Assembly: GCA_016098155.1 (NCBI GenBank)
Contig: JAAAJB010000013.1
Location: 87,879-136,068 of the forward strand
Direction: 5' to 3'
Source of the DNA: Actinomortierella ambigua
Taxonomy: Eukaryota > Mortierellomycota > Mortierellomycetes > Mortierellales > Mortierellaceae
Length of the DNA stretch: 48,190 nt
Part shown: positions 14,171-24,850 of the stretch, piece by piece
How the letters are laid out: every line of letters starts with the position of its first letter
Numbering within the stretch: position 1 is the first letter of the stretch
The notes under the pieces: generated by a model
Told to the model about the DNA's origin: nothing
Database searches by the model: none
Seen by the model: the letters and a program-made list of their open reading frames with translations, nothing else
Position numbers and translations under genes: made by a program

Positions 14171-15855
14171 TTAAGATCCGAGGTTAAGCACCCGCGCTTC
14201 TTTGAACTCCCATATCAGATGATACCCAATATTGGTGGCGCATGATATGTCTTCTTGGAGGGCTACCTTTTGAACCTGGGACACAACACGGTTGAGGGTC
14301 AATAACCATTGCCACGAATAGACGGGGTGATGCCATGGATCTACCCTACCCAGCATGGGGTGTGGCGAGAGCTGCAAAGGGAGACTCGTTTCAAGCGCTG
14401 TCGATGACGAGGGCGATCCCGAGATGACCTTGACTGCATACCTATTTTTTGTTTTCGTTCAAAACGAAGATGGATATTAGCATCTCTAAAAAAAGAGAAT
14501 AGAAATACGTTCAAAGGAGAAAGGAAAGGAAAACACGTACTCGGAATGGCCAAAAACAACACCCTTGCGGTAGAGCAAAAAGTCGACGCCATACTTGAGG
14601 CCGTCCTTCACCACCCAGCCATGGCTTCGAAAGTGGTGGTATGCAACATAGCGAACAACGAACGGGTTCTCCCAGCCAGATGGTAACAGTGTCCTAGCGG
14701 TGGTGGTGGTGGTGGTGGTAGTGGTGGTGGATGATGGAACCCCAGCGACCATCGAAGCCTCGGCAAACCGACGCCAACATTCACGGATCGTCATTGGTTG
14801 CTGTGCTGTTCCTTTGGTGGACGACAATGTCGACGACAACGATGATGATGATGATGGCGATGACGATGAAAAGGCATAGACTGCAATAGCCTCGACAGCA
14901 AAGACCAGAAAAAAGGCCTCCTCCAATGATAGCTGAAGATGCTCAATGTCGTCGATAGAGTCGAGGCTAGGATCGGTCGGTGAGTCGGGTGGCGGCGACA
15001 AAAGCATAGGTGATGCTGATACAGAAGATGTCAACGGAGACATGGCCGAGGAGGGAGATGATGATGCTGTTGCTGTTGCTGCCGTTGTTGTAGTTGTTAC
15101 CGCTGCAGTTGTTGCAATTGCTCCTGTTCCTGTTGCTGTAGCCATTACTGCGGTGGGTGAGCCTTCTCCAGAAGCCGCAGCCGATCCGTTGGCACTCGCC
15201 AGTCTTTTTTCCTCCTTGATGGCAGCACGCTCGATCCTGCGCTTTCGAGTGATGTCTTCCAGCGATAAATTCGGACTTGCTGCCATTTATTTTGAATGAA
15301 AAAAGTAGAAGGTATTTGGGTGTTAAGAGTTGACCAATTCGAGCAAAGTCCAGCAACTTGCACACCCCCCCCCCTTTTCTCTGTCTATTCTTCCTCTCGC
15401 TCAGTACCTGCTCCATGGATTTTCTCCAGTTGACGCGACTTCCATGAAGCCTCGCTTCGTGACAAGGTGGCCTTGCCAAAGAACCCCTGGCGGAAGAGGC
15501 GTTGCATGTCGTGTGGATCCGTGATCCATATAGCCTCGCCTTGCGGATGAAACTCTGCGCGTGCTAGAGTGGTAGTAGCGGTGGTGGTGGTAGTAATGGT
15601 GGTAGTGGTAGAAGGCTCACTCTTTGCGTCGCAACAACAACAGTAGGTCACCTGGTTGACCATGCCCCTGAAGAGGTGGACCAGCGCGTTGAGAGGGCTG
15701 GTCCATCCTTGGCAAACGACTCGTTGGCCTGTTGCTGAGGCTGCCTCTGTGTCTGGTTGTGGAGACGTGGGTGACCCATCCTGAACAAGTGCTGGCAGGG
15801 GCAATGGAGTCGAATACAGTTGCCGCTGATTTCGATTGATGCGTTTCCTCGCCAT
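14171..15855 (-). CDS. SEN2: tRNA-splicing endonuclease catalytic subunit Sen2
   Basis: Exons 15855-15408, 15279-14541 and 14441-14171 give 485 aa. The N-terminal part has the family block IWITDPHDMQRLFRQGFFGK followed by LSRSEASW. The C-terminal half starts with LSLEEAFFLVF and continues RECWRRFAEA, FVVRYVAYHHFRSHGWVVK, GLKYGVDFLLYRKG and GHSEYAVKV. The catalytic triad of Sen2 endonucleases can be placed as Tyr386, His394 and Lys454 (the latter in VSQVQKVAL); spacing from Tyr to His is eight, as in yeast. Sen2 cuts the 5' exon-intron border of pre-tRNAs in the heterotetramer with Sen34, Sen54 and Sen15. Between the two parts lie Thr/Ala/Ser low-complexity spacers. The second splice joins GA|GTACGT to TAG|G and rebuilds HSEYAV. 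Head-to-head with VMA6. Confidence 0.93.
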
Positions 15856-16033
15856 GAAGGATATCTAGGCATACTACATGTTCCTGAGTCGAAGATGCAA
15901 AGACAGTGCTGCTGTGACGTTTCAAAGTCACAGTCTAGGTTGAACGTGAGCTGCATGCTCGCGCGCTCTTCTTTTTTTTGACCACCATTCCTTCCCTCCT
16001 TCACTCTCACCTCTCTTGCAGCCCCCATACGCT
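15856..16033. promoter_or_regulatory. Divergent promoter SEN2 <-> VMA6
   Basis: 178 bp separate the two start codons. A CTCTCTTGCAG just before the VMA6 ATG looks like a splice acceptor, so VMA6 may have an untranslated first exon further upstream; that is only a possibility. Confidence 0.5.
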
Positions 16034-17757
16034 ATGGAAGGACTCTATTACAATGTCGACAATGGCTACCTGGAGGGCATTGTCCGTGGCTACCGCGCCA
16101 ACATCCTCACCAACTCATTCTATGTCAACTTGACCCAATCGGAGACCTTGGATGGTACTGCACCATGCCTTCTTCTTTTTTTTTATTTCTACCCTTTCCC
16201 CTCTCCTATGCTGCATGATAACCTCTTTCTTTCTTTTCTCGTGGCAACACTACCTGACCCCATGTGGACAAGGATATATATACAGTGTCCTGACTATTTT
16301 CCCTCTTCATGCTGTTCTCCATGCAAATGGCACTGGTTCTCTCTGGACCACCTTTTCTTTAAAAATTTAAATACCCTAAATAGATGTCAAGCTGCAGTTG
16401 TCGGCTTCAGAATATGGCCCAGTGTTGCAGAACGAGGCCCATGTGTCGACCTCGCTGCTCGCCCAAAAGTTTACCGAGAAGATGGTCCAAGAGTTTGAAT
16501 ACATCCGCGCCCATGCTGTCGGCGATCTGCAAAAATTCCTGGACTATATCACGTATGTCATTTTTTTATCTTCCAACTTTGTTGTTCTGTCCCGAACTTG
16601 ACTTGGGGTGTAAGGCCCCCATGAAGCCTTTGGTTAGACGGTCCTTTTCTTCTTCTTCTTCTTCTTCTTCACCTAATACCTTCTTACTGTGTGTCTTTCT
16701 CCTTTTTAGGTATGCGTACATGATCGACAACGTGATCCTCTTGATCACAGGAACACTGCATGAGCGCGACACCCGCGAGCTCCTGGACCGGTGCCACCCC
16801 TTGGGTGTGTTTGACAGTATGCCTGCTCTCTGTGTCGCCACCAATGTTGCAGAGCTGTACAACACTGTCCTGGTCGAAACACCTCTTGGTAAGCATGGGA
16901 ACCCCAATCCGTGTTACATCGATGGACTAGAGCAACAAAGAGAGGCCCACATCACGATACGCGTTTAAAAAAAGAAGGACACTAACTGGAAGCTCCTTCT
17001 TCCGCTCACTCCCTATTTTTTTTGGGTATTTTCTCTCAGCCCCTTACTTCAAGGACTGCTTGTCGGCGGAGGATCTGGACGAGATGAACATTGAGATCAT
17101 CCGCAATACCCTGTACAAGGCATACCTCGAAGACTTTTACAACTTTTCAAAGTCATTCGGTGGTGCCACGGCGGAGATTATGGCCCAGCTGCTGGAGGTA
17201 AGAGAGAGAGAGAGAGAGAGAGAGAGAAAACATTCCGATATGAGTCTTATTCTTCCACCGTACAAACACGAGATGACCATCAGACTTACAACGCTCCCAT
17301 TTTTTTATATATAAATATATACCCACTTTCCATAACTTAGTTTGAGGCTGACCGTCGTACGCTCAACATTACGATCAACTCGTTTGGCACGGAGCTGACG
17401 AAGGACGACCGAGCAAAGCTGTTCCCGAACATTGGACGTCTGTACCCGGAAGGATCGTTGAAGTTGGCCAAGGCGGACGATAATGATCAAGTGAAGATGG
17501 TGTGTGATGTGTTTTTGGAGTACCGTCAGTTCTTTGAGGGGACGATGGGGGTGGGAGCGGCCAAGACATTAGAGGATCGGTTCTTTGAGTATGAGGTGCA
17601 CCTGAACAAGGTTTCGTTCCAGCAGCAGTTCCACTATGCCATCTACTACTCGTTCCTCAAGCTCAAGGAACAGGAGATCCGAAACTTGGTCTGGATCGCC
17701 GAGTGTATCAGCCAAGGCCAGAAGGAGCGCATCAACAACTTTATCCCCATCTTTTAA
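16034..17757 (+). CDS. VMA6: V-type proton ATPase subunit d (Vma6)
   Basis: Exons 16034-16154, 16384-16552, 16710-16888, 17040-17197 and 17341-17757 give 347 aa, the normal size. The start [20 protein letters not shown] is the family's conserved N-terminus. Further blocks are [52 protein letters not shown], and the C-terminal [20 protein letters not shown] ending NNFIPIF. Subunit d sits on top of the c-ring and links the membrane V0 sector to the central stalk of V1, so it is required for vacuolar/Golgi acidification. Intron 4 begins with a GA repeat immediately after the donor. It converges on the UPF0598 gene with 250 bp between. Confidence 0.97.
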
Positions 17758-18007
17758 GGGAGTGTCTTCTTCTTTCTTGTTCTTTGTAGGACAAAAAGGA
17801 GAAGGAAGAAAAGAAAAGGAGAGAGAGAGAGAAAAAAAGTAGCAAACGTTCAACAAAGGTTTCCTTTCTTGTGGTTTTTTTTTTCGTTGACTTGGATTCG
17901 CGTCGTGTTCCCTTTTAAATGTTGCGGAGTAAAACAAAAAAGAAAGAAAAAGTGGGTGGTAAGGGATAAAAAAAACAATCGTCTCTTTATATTGGAGGAG
18001 GAAGGGA

Positions 18008-18955
18008 TTATTCTGTGGTGGTAAGAGCATAATCTTTCCCTTGCCAGTGAAAGGTCGCACCGTCCAGCTTATCAACGAGCTCGGCTAGGACGAGTGAGGA
18101 TTTGAGAAGGCCGAGCGGAGGCTTCTTCATGTGGCTCCAGCGTTGCTGGATCGCTGGTGGCAAGGTATGATAAATCCGGCCTGTCGATTCAGAGACAAAA
18201 AGCCGGTCGGGCAAAAAGGGCGTTGTCTTGGTGCCTGCCCAAACCAGGTGACCTGAGAGAGAGAGGGGGGGGGAGTTTGTACCGTGTGTGCAATGAGCGA
18301 AGAAAAAAAAAAGACGAAGAAAAAGAGTGTTATGACTTGGGGTTTGACGATATTTCATGAAGAACATAATTATGCCCCTACTTTTTTTTTCTTTTTTACC
18401 ATCACGCAAACTATGATAGACGACTGGAACATCGGCCACCTCGACAAAGTTCATTTCCTTGCCACAAGGGCTGATCCAAGGGTATTGTTGATGCAGCCTC
18501 TGGAATTCAGGCGGATCCCCGGCACGGTCATTGGGCTGGATCCGCGAAAAGAAAAAGTCGAGGAATTTGGGGTCCTTGAAACACGAGGTGAAATTGCGTG
18601 GATACGTGTCGTGCAGGAAGAGCTGGCCATGGACATCCAGGTGGTAGAAATAGGGCCGGATCCCATGCTCGTGCTCCAGCCGCTCGACCAGGGATGGGTC
18701 CGGAGGCGGGGAGACGGCCAATGAAGGCGAGACCGCTGGTCTGGAAGCGGAAGAAGAAGAAGAAGAAGAAGAAGAAGAGGGCGACGCTCCGCGCGATGTC
18801 GAGGACATCCAACAGCATGGTACCGTCGCAAAGAGTGTTGGTCGAGTCTTCTGCTGGTCAAAAGTGGTTAAAATGGCTCTGCGCGGATGTGTTGCGGGCA
18901 GTAGCCGCTTCCCGGTCCTCCAACTAGACCAGCGTGACAAGAGTCTGAAAGTCAT
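18008..18955 (-). CDS. UPF0598 family protein (C8orf82-like), probably mitochondrial
   Basis: Two exons (18955-18400, 18252-18008) give 266 aa. The core matches UPF0598: PYFYHLDVHGQLFLHD, NFTSCFKDPKFLDFFFSRIQ, WISPCGKEMNFVEV, VVYHSL, then across the intron GHLVWAGTKTTPFLPDRLF and GRIYHTLP. Family members are found in animals, plants and fungi and have no established biochemical function. The N-terminus MTFRLLSRWSSWRTGKRLLP is rich in Arg, Ser and hydrophobics and lacks acids, which suggests a mitochondrial presequence. A run of about ten serines and a Pro-rich linker separate it from the core. The start is the only ATG before the presequence-like region; a longer frame upstream would need a non-ATG start. 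Confidence 0.86.
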   Translation of the reverse strand: MTFRLLSRWSSWRTGKRLLPATHPRRAILTTFDQQKTRPTLFATVPCCWMSSTSRGASPSSSSSSSSSSASRPAVSPSLAVSPPPDPSLVERLEHEHGIRPYFYHLDVHGQLFLHDTYPRNFTSCFKDPKFLDFFFSRIQPNDRAGDPPEFQRLHQQYPWISPCGKEMNFVEVADVPVVYHSLRDGKKEKKSRGIIMFFMKYRQTPSHNTLFLRLFFFFAHCTHGTNSPPLSLSGHLVWAGTKTTPFLPDRLFVSESTGRIYHTLPPAIQQRWSHMKKPPLGLLKSSLVLAELVDKLDGATFHWQGKDYALTTTE

Positions 18956-19963
18956 GGAGAACAAAGAAGACAAAGGGAAAGGGTTTGAAGCTAAATTCTG
19001 TCGCACACCCCCTTTACCAAAAATGAATTCTTAGTGGTGGCTTGGTATCTGACCATGGCCCTGCATTTGATGTAACCATGCGAGAAAAAAAATCAGCTGG
19101 TTCATGAAGCGAGCAAAAGGAGGTGAATATCCAGGTTTTCCAAACTCCAGGGTAATAAGAGCATCATTGGACCCATGTCGTGGCATAAATCTGTCTACAC
19201 AATCATTTGTGGCCGTTTCAAGTGTACATGATTGTGTGTTATTGCCGATTTCAAGAATTTTATTATAAAAAATTAACCTTCCAAGTCTTTTAAAATGCAC
19301 AACACTGTGTTATGCTTGATAGACACGACCTGGCGCCCGAAAGGTGAGGAAACATGGGCGTAGAGTCCTTGCCGAAAAAAAACGTGAGCACCGGGTAACA
19401 GCGCGAAAACCATGGAAGCTTAACCAAAGGATTTCTGGCGCACGGTTCTAGGACGTATGTTGGTGTTTTTAGCCACACTTTTTTTACCTTCACTACTTTA
19501 TTACACACCACTATTGTTGCATTGGAATAAAAAAAAATAGCCCTAAGAAAAGTTTTGCCAAGGGCTTCGGATCGTTTCCATGAGTGTCTCGCAGTTATGA
19601 TAGACAAGGCCACATTCTCTTATTTAGGACTTGAATATGTGGGGCATCCCTGCAACACAGGAGGGCAGATGAGTGACAAGAGCACGGTTTTCGCTGATGT
19701 AGTAAATAAATATAACTGTTCAGCAAGGATTATGTGTCCTTGTGTCCTTACCATGGCACAAGGTTGAATCATTTTGGGAAAACACAACGTTGGTGCACAA
19801 CCTTGTAACACTTAAAAACGGCCCACAATGACTACTCTGTTCCCATTTCGTGTACCCTGTTCTCCCGAACCCCTCCTGACACACTCACTCTCTCCCACCC
19901 TCTCTCTCCCACCCTCTCTCTCCCCCTCGGATGACTGTTCCTTTTTTTTTTTTTTTTAGTCCA
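18956..19963. other. Gene-poor stretch left of the secreted-protein array
   Basis: About 1 kb with A/T-rich sequence and only short frames (up to 107 codons, no recognised similarity). A basic 39-codon frame at about 19,330-19,450 (+) and a frame at 19,555-19,767 (+) look protein-like but match nothing I know and are interrupted on both sides; a decayed mobile element is possible. Near 19,880-19,930 there are CCCTCTCT repeats, and at 19,942-19,958 a poly-T run that borders the array. Confidence 0.5.
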
Positions 19964-20098
19964 AGTGTGGCAGGGCACAATCCTTCACCTACGCCGCAAC
20001 TATGCACACGGGCCATTCTTTCTTTCTTTTCTCATTAAAATATACTATTAAAAAAATAAAACTTGGTAATCGTAGACCACGAGCCTAGTCTATTTGGA

Positions 20099-20632
20099 TC
20101 ATCTCGTGGATAAATTCTCTTCTCCTCGACTTTTTTGTATACCCTCGCTGTTGTCGCTTTGGAGAAACGAGAGCTCGACAATCAGCTCTACCACTCCGGA
20201 TTCATCCTTCACTGGAGTGGGCGCGGCGTTCAAATTCACAAAGGTTTCTTGAACCATGTCATCACAGGTCAAGGTGTCCAGCGTGCCCGACCACGAATTT
20301 TTTGGGCCTCATTTGTCAATGATCTTCAACGCTAATTTCGCGATACCGATGTCGGAGGAGCAAGCGTAGGGTGACAAATACATTGAGACCAAAATATCCA
20401 TGAAATTCAAGCATTTCCTCTAGTGCGCAGACTCGCAGAAACACCTTCAAAAAGGCCAACTCCCACTACCATCGCTCACGGACAATCCAACAAAGAAAAA
20501 AAAACATGATCATGATCAGTTTTGTGAGACGAGTACGCAAGAGTGGGGGGGGGGAGAGGGCCTTCTCCGTTCAAGTCTTCTCGCCATCGCAGTGGATTAT
20601 ATACCAAGTAGCATTCCATGAGTGAGCCTCAT
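20099..20632 (-). pseudogene. Secreted-protein family copy A (pseudogene)
   Basis: Leftmost copy. The first exon (20632-20605, MRLTHGMLL) and splice sites are preserved and the second exon would start at 20465. The frame is then lost between the signal peptide and the first cysteine block, and a TGA interrupts the block before NSWSGTLDTLTCD. The remainder is well conserved (LNAAPTPVKDESG, VELSFLQSDNSE), so decay looks recent. A frame on the opposite strand at 20,135-20,335 is only its shadow. A functional product is not expected. Confidence 0.85.
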
Positions 20633-21175
20633 ATTGTCGTCTGGATGGGGAAAAGGGGAAAAGGCTCTGGGGACTTTTTGATTGGGGAGGGCCTTGTCGT
20701 TATTGTGTGAGGTAGCAGGTCGTGATCTTGTGGGTCTCGCAAGTTGAAGGGGTGGGTGGCATTAGATTGGAAAAGTATTTGCGTCATATAGGAACATGAC
20801 AGAGAGTTGGGCGCAACACCAACACTGAAGATCAAGAAAAAATAGGGGAGGGGGAAAGAAGAGCCAAGAATAACCATAACTACAAAAGGTTGGGTATCCT
20901 CAATGCCAACAGGACGTTGGATCAGCATCAGAGACGTAAACGGATGAGGGTGTGACAGGGATGCAAAGGGTCATCAATGCATTTCCACACAAAAAGGGGT
21001 ACCTTGCCCTCACTGAATATGAACACTGAAGGGTGACAGGGATGCAAAGGTATATAAATGCATTTTCACGCAAGAAGGGGCACCTTGTCCTCACTGACCA
21101 CGAACACTGCTGGTTGAGGAGAGAGCCTTTGCAGCTGTAGTAGACGACCGTCTATCACCTCTCCTAATGGATCGG

Positions 21176-21247
21176 CTCTCACGCATCCGTCTGCCAAGTC
21201 CGATCTAGGTGTGTCGGCTAATGGAGGAGAGTCAGAATTCCAAAGGC
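21176..21247 (-). repeat. GEA 3'-end scar, unit A/B boundary
   Basis: Degenerate copy of the last bases of GEA: the CCGATnTAGGTGTGTCGGC core and the ATGGAGG-AGTC part align with 29,531-29,605. No open frame is kept. Confidence 0.75.
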
Positions 21248-21381
21248 CATTATTCTGGAGTATGCGATAATGTCTCTACATCACCAATATAATAGCTGCG
21301 GAATGCTCAAAGTCCGAATGGCACGTTTAAAAAATATTAAAAGAAAACAGAAACTAGGTAATCATACACTCCACCACGAGC

Positions 21382-21905
21382 CTAATTTCCACTGGGAACA
21401 TCTCGAACACGAACTTTCACGTTCTCATATTTTAGGTATACCTCACGTGTGAGTAACGAGAGCTCTAAGAACAAGTCTGCTTCCCCAGACTCATCCACCA
21501 CTGGAGTGGGTGTGGTGTTCAGAGGTACCTCGGCATGTTGGGTCGTCTGGTCACAGACCAAGGTCTCGAGCGAGCCCGACCACGAATTCTCTTGAGCTCG
21601 GTTGTCAGTGATGATCGCCACCAATTTCACAATGTCAGCGTCGGCGGAGCAAACGTAGCTAACACGCGCTTTGTCACCAGAGAATCCTTCAAGGATAATC
21701 GGCCCATTTCTTAGTGCGCAGGCTCGCGGAATCGCCATGAAAAATCCAGCTCCTACCATCATCGTTCATCGACAGACCAAATATATATAAAAAAAACCCC
21801 CCGCACTCTTGTTAAACAAAGGCCTTTTTCGATCAATTTCTCGCCGTCGCAATGGGTCGTTTTCTCATGAAGCATACCGAGTAGCATTGCATGAAAGATC
21901 TTCAT
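21382..21905 (-). CDS. Secreted-protein family copy B
   Basis: Exon 1 21905-21878 and exon 2 21752-21382 join in phase 1 to 132 aa. The signal peptide MKIFHAMLLGAGFFMAIPRA ends in ACA, a good signal-peptidase site, leaving a mature protein of about 110 aa. Family features: V-x-Y-x-C-S at the first cysteine, NSWSGSLETLVCD at the second, TPTPVVDESGEADLFLELS, and a charged C-terminus KVRVRDVPSGN. Two conserved cysteines suggest one disulfide; alternating hydrophobics suggest a small beta-sandwich (inference). Without the splice the second frame would open with MMVGAGF, which lacks the basic n-region; the joined model is therefore preferred. No homolog is recognised, so no function is assigned. 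Confidence 0.85.
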
Positions 21906-22065
21906 ATTGTCGTTCGGGTGGGGGGGGGGAGTATGTGAGACGTTGATTGACGAGGGCTTTGTGCTGGTTGCAGGAGGCAGGTTTTGATCTTGTGGGTCAC
22001 GCAAGTTGTGAGGATGAGAGCGAGAGAAGAGTTGGATTGGTCTTGAATGTTGTGGACAAGATCGC

Positions 22066-22076
22066 TCTATATAAGG
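22066..22076 (-). promoter_or_regulatory. TATA-like box upstream of copy B
   Basis: CTTATATAGAG on the minus strand, about 160 bp before the first-exon ATG, at the same relative place as in copies D, E and F. Confidence 0.55.
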
Positions 22077-22433
22077 GTGAAGAAGAGAATGGTGCATTGT
22101 TTTGTCGAAAGGGGCACCAAGATGACGAGGAGATTGTGGTACCCAAAAGACAGTAGTGCACAAAAGCAACACTAGCACTGAGGATCAAGGAAAAAGGGGG
22201 GGGGGGTCTAAAAAGACAACAGAAAGGAGTTTCTTCAATACCAACAGGACGGCGGGCCAGTATCAGAGATGTAGAAGAGAGTGGGGGCGACAGGGATGCA
22301 ACAGGATATGGGTGCGCTATCATTGGGACACCTTGTCCTCACGGACTACGTACACTCCTGGTTGAGCAGAGAGTCCTTGCGGCTGTAATAGACGTCAAAA
22401 ACTATACTTTATCACCTCTTCTAATGGGTCAGC

Positions 22434-22498
22434 TTTCATGGATCCGTCTGCCAAGTCTGATCTGGGTGTAATGGAGGAGAGCCAGCATCACAAGGGCC
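22434..22498 (-). repeat. GEA 3'-end scar, unit B/C boundary
   Basis: More diverged scar (CAAGTCTGATCTGGGTG, then ATGGAGGAGAG) lacking the TGTCGGCC segment. Aligned by position and flanking repeat with the other scars. Confidence 0.65.
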
Positions 22499-22743
22499 TT
22501 GTCAACAGCTGGCTTAAGGTACATATGAGACGCTCATAATCTTATATATTGTCGAACCTGGAGGCAGGGCACAATCCTTCACCTATACCGCAACTCAGTG
22601 CTCTGTGCACGGGCCACTCTTTCTTTCTTTCGTTCTTTAAAAAATGCATCCACAGACAAGAGCTCGAATGGTATGTTTAACATAATATAAAAAACAGAAA
22701 CTAGCTACGCATAAACTACGGAGACTATGCTCACGTTCGGATC

Positions 22744-23268
22744 TTATCTGATATAAGTTTCTACTTCCTCGCTCTCACTGTCTACCACGGTGCCGTCGTC
22801 TGCGAAAAACACAAACTCCACCTTCAGTTTTGCCATCCCGTCATCATCTTTCACTACAGTGGGCGTGGCATTCAAAGGCACCATGGCATCTTGAGCCTCT
22901 TCGTTACAGGTCAAGTCACCCAGACTGCCCGACCACGAATTTCCTGGGTTTCTCACGTCAGAGATCGACACCGTTAATTTCGTGAAAGGGCCAAAGATAC
23001 AGGTGTAGTTGATAAGTACAATGCTACCAGACAACCCACCAAAGGAAAAATTTTCCGTTGCGGAGGCTTGCGGGATCGCCATGATAAGGCCAACTCCCAC
23101 TGTCATCGTTCATCCGACAATTCAAAGACAAAAAAAAAAGCAAAATAGGATTTTTTTATGTTTAAAAAAAAGGTAAATTGGAGAGGCCTTCCCTTCGTCA
23201 CTTTTTCTCGCTGTTGCAATGAGCCATTCTTGGGGCATACCGAGCATCATTCCATGAATAAACTTCAT
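22744..23268 (-). CDS. Secreted-protein family copy C (most divergent)
   Basis: Exon 1 23268-23241 (MKFIHGMML) and exon 2 23099-22744 give 127 aa with a signal peptide ending IPQASA. The two cysteines remain (INYTCIFGP and LGDLTCNE), as do NSWSGSL, VPLNATPTVV and a KVEFVFFADDG version of the hydrophobic block. Elsewhere it differs strongly from the others, and the acidic C-terminus DSESEEVETYIR is unlike the Arg-rich end of copies B and E. It is open throughout despite high divergence, which suggests purifying or diversifying selection rather than drift; this needs a dN/dS test. Its 5' flank contains the assembly gap. Confidence 0.82.
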
Positions 23269-23337
23269 ATTGTCGTCTGGTTGGGGGGGGGGGGGGGAAA
23301 AAAAAAGTGTTGGGGGGACTTTGTTTGGGGGGGGTTT

Positions 23338-23347
23338 NNNNNNNNNN
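23338..23347. other. Assembly gap (10 N) in poly-G
   Basis: Ten ambiguous bases between two near-copies of the same junction: a poly-G run followed by A-rich sequence and GTGTTGG appears both at 23,283-23,315 and at 23,388-23,425. The local duplication around the gap looks like a homopolymer-induced assembly artefact. Confidence 0.9.
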
Positions 23348-23936
23348 TCCGAATATTAAGTCTAAAAATTCATTTTTGTTTGTGGGTGGGGGGGGGGGGG
23401 GGGGGGAAAGAAAAAGTGTTGGTGAGACTTTGATTGGAGAGGGTTTTTGTACTGTTTGTAAAGGAGCAGATCACGATCTTGTGGGTCTCGCAAGTCGTGA
23501 GTATGGAGTATGTGAAAGGGATAGAGATCAAGTTGGTCTTTGAAGGTTGTGGAAAACATCCGCTTTTTATTGAAGCGAGGAAGAAAATGGTGCTCTCTGT
23601 TTGATCAAGGAACAACTGAAGGAATGTATGCATGAGGAGGAAATGGTGGTACACAACAGATAAAAGCAACACCGACACTAAGCAAAAAGGAGAAAGGGGG
23701 TCAAACATGAGCACGCGAACGGGTTCCCCAAAACCAACAGGGTGACAGGCTAGCATCCGAACCGTAGAAAGATGATGGGGCGATAGGGACGCAGAGGGAT
23801 ATGGGTGTGCTATCATTACAAGAAGGGATACCTTGTCCTCACTAACTACAAACATTCCTGCTTGAGTAAAGACCCCTTGCGACTGAAATAGACTTGTGAA
23901 CAACTACATTCTTTTTCCTCTTCCAGTGGGTCAATC

Positions 23937-24003
23937 CTCATGGCTCCCTCTGCCATGTCCGATGTAGCTGTGTCGGCCAATGGAGGAGAGTCATATCACA
24001 AGG
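23937..24003 (-). repeat. GEA 3'-end scar, unit C/D boundary
   Basis: Contains CTCATGGCTCC (the reverse complement of the GEA stop region), TGTCCGATGTAGCTGTGTCG and ATGGAGGAGAGTC, colinear with 29,531-29,605 apart from an 8-bp deletion. The sequence to its right is almost identical to that right of the E/F scar. Confidence 0.85.
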
Positions 24004-24317
24004 CTTCTGTTTTGGAGTATGCTGTAATGTCTCTGTACCGCCAAAATCATAGCTTCAGCATGCCAGTCTGCTCACATAAGAATCAACAGCAGGCCAGGAA
24101 AGCATATGTGACACTCTTAAACTATTTAGTCTGGCGGCAGGGCCTAATCCTTCACCTACATCACAACTCAATGCTTTGCGTGAAGGCTACCTTCTTTTCT
24201 TATGGGTTCATCCAGCTAAGAGTATGTTTTATAATATGAATAAAAGCACACACACACACAGAAACTAGGCCATCATAGACCACGAGCCTATTGTCCATTT
24301 GGATCTTATCGGATACG

Positions 24318-24850
24318 CTATCCACTGAACCCTTCTCTTCTGAATACCTCGCTGTTGTCGCTTTTGAGAAACAAGAGCTCCACGAACAGGTCCGCCTTTC
24401 CGGATTCATCCTTTAGTGGGGTGGGCGTGGCGTCCAAAGTCACCTCGACTTCTTCTTGGGGCAGCCCGTCACAGGTCGTGTCCAGCGTGCCCGACCACGA
24501 CTTGTTTTCGACTCGTTGGTCAATTAGGTTCACCTGTAATTTCGCGATGCCGGTGTCGGGGGAGCAAATGTAGGTGACCTTTGCTTTGTAGCCATTGTAT
24601 CCGAAATAGGAAATATCTTCAATTCCTTGTGCGCAGGCTTGCGGAATTACCGTAAAAAGGCCAGCTCCCACTATCATCGTTCACCGACATTCCAAAAAAA
24701 AAAAAAAAAAAAAAAAAACATGGTCAGTTTTGTGAAACAAGCACACAAGAGAGGGGGAGGGCTTGTCCATTAAAGTCTTCTCGCTATCGCAATGGATCAT
24801 CTTTCTTCCTCTTGAAGCTTACCGAGTAGCATGCCATGAATGAGCTTCAT
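24318..24850 (-). CDS. Secreted-protein family copy D
   Basis: Exon 1 24850-24823 (MKLIHGMLL) and exon 2 24670-24318 give 126 aa. The signal peptide continues VGAGLFTVIPQACA and cleavage before QG is predicted. Conserved blocks: VTYICSPDTGIAKL, KSWSGTLDTTCD (one residue shorter than the sister copies before the cysteine), VTLDATPTPLKDESGKADLF and FLKSDNSEVF. It ends at a TAG where copies B and E have a codon in the W-RIRD stretch; the codons after the stop still resemble the longer copies, so the C-terminus was truncated by a point change. The intron contains a poly-T/A run of over 20 bases. Confidence 0.85.

Noticed and set aside
14946..15299. Plus-strand frame of 117 codons with Val/Ala runs
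   Set aside because: Antisense of the Thr/Ala-rich linker of SEN2.
23940..24239. Plus-strand frame of 99 codons, repeated almost identically at 26,676-26,915 (79 codons), beginning MAPSAMSDV / MAPSAMSNV
   Set aside because: It overlaps the GEA scar and the spacer of the array, is interrupted in the other units, and its conservation is explained by recent duplication of the spacer; no promoter or homolog supports a gene.
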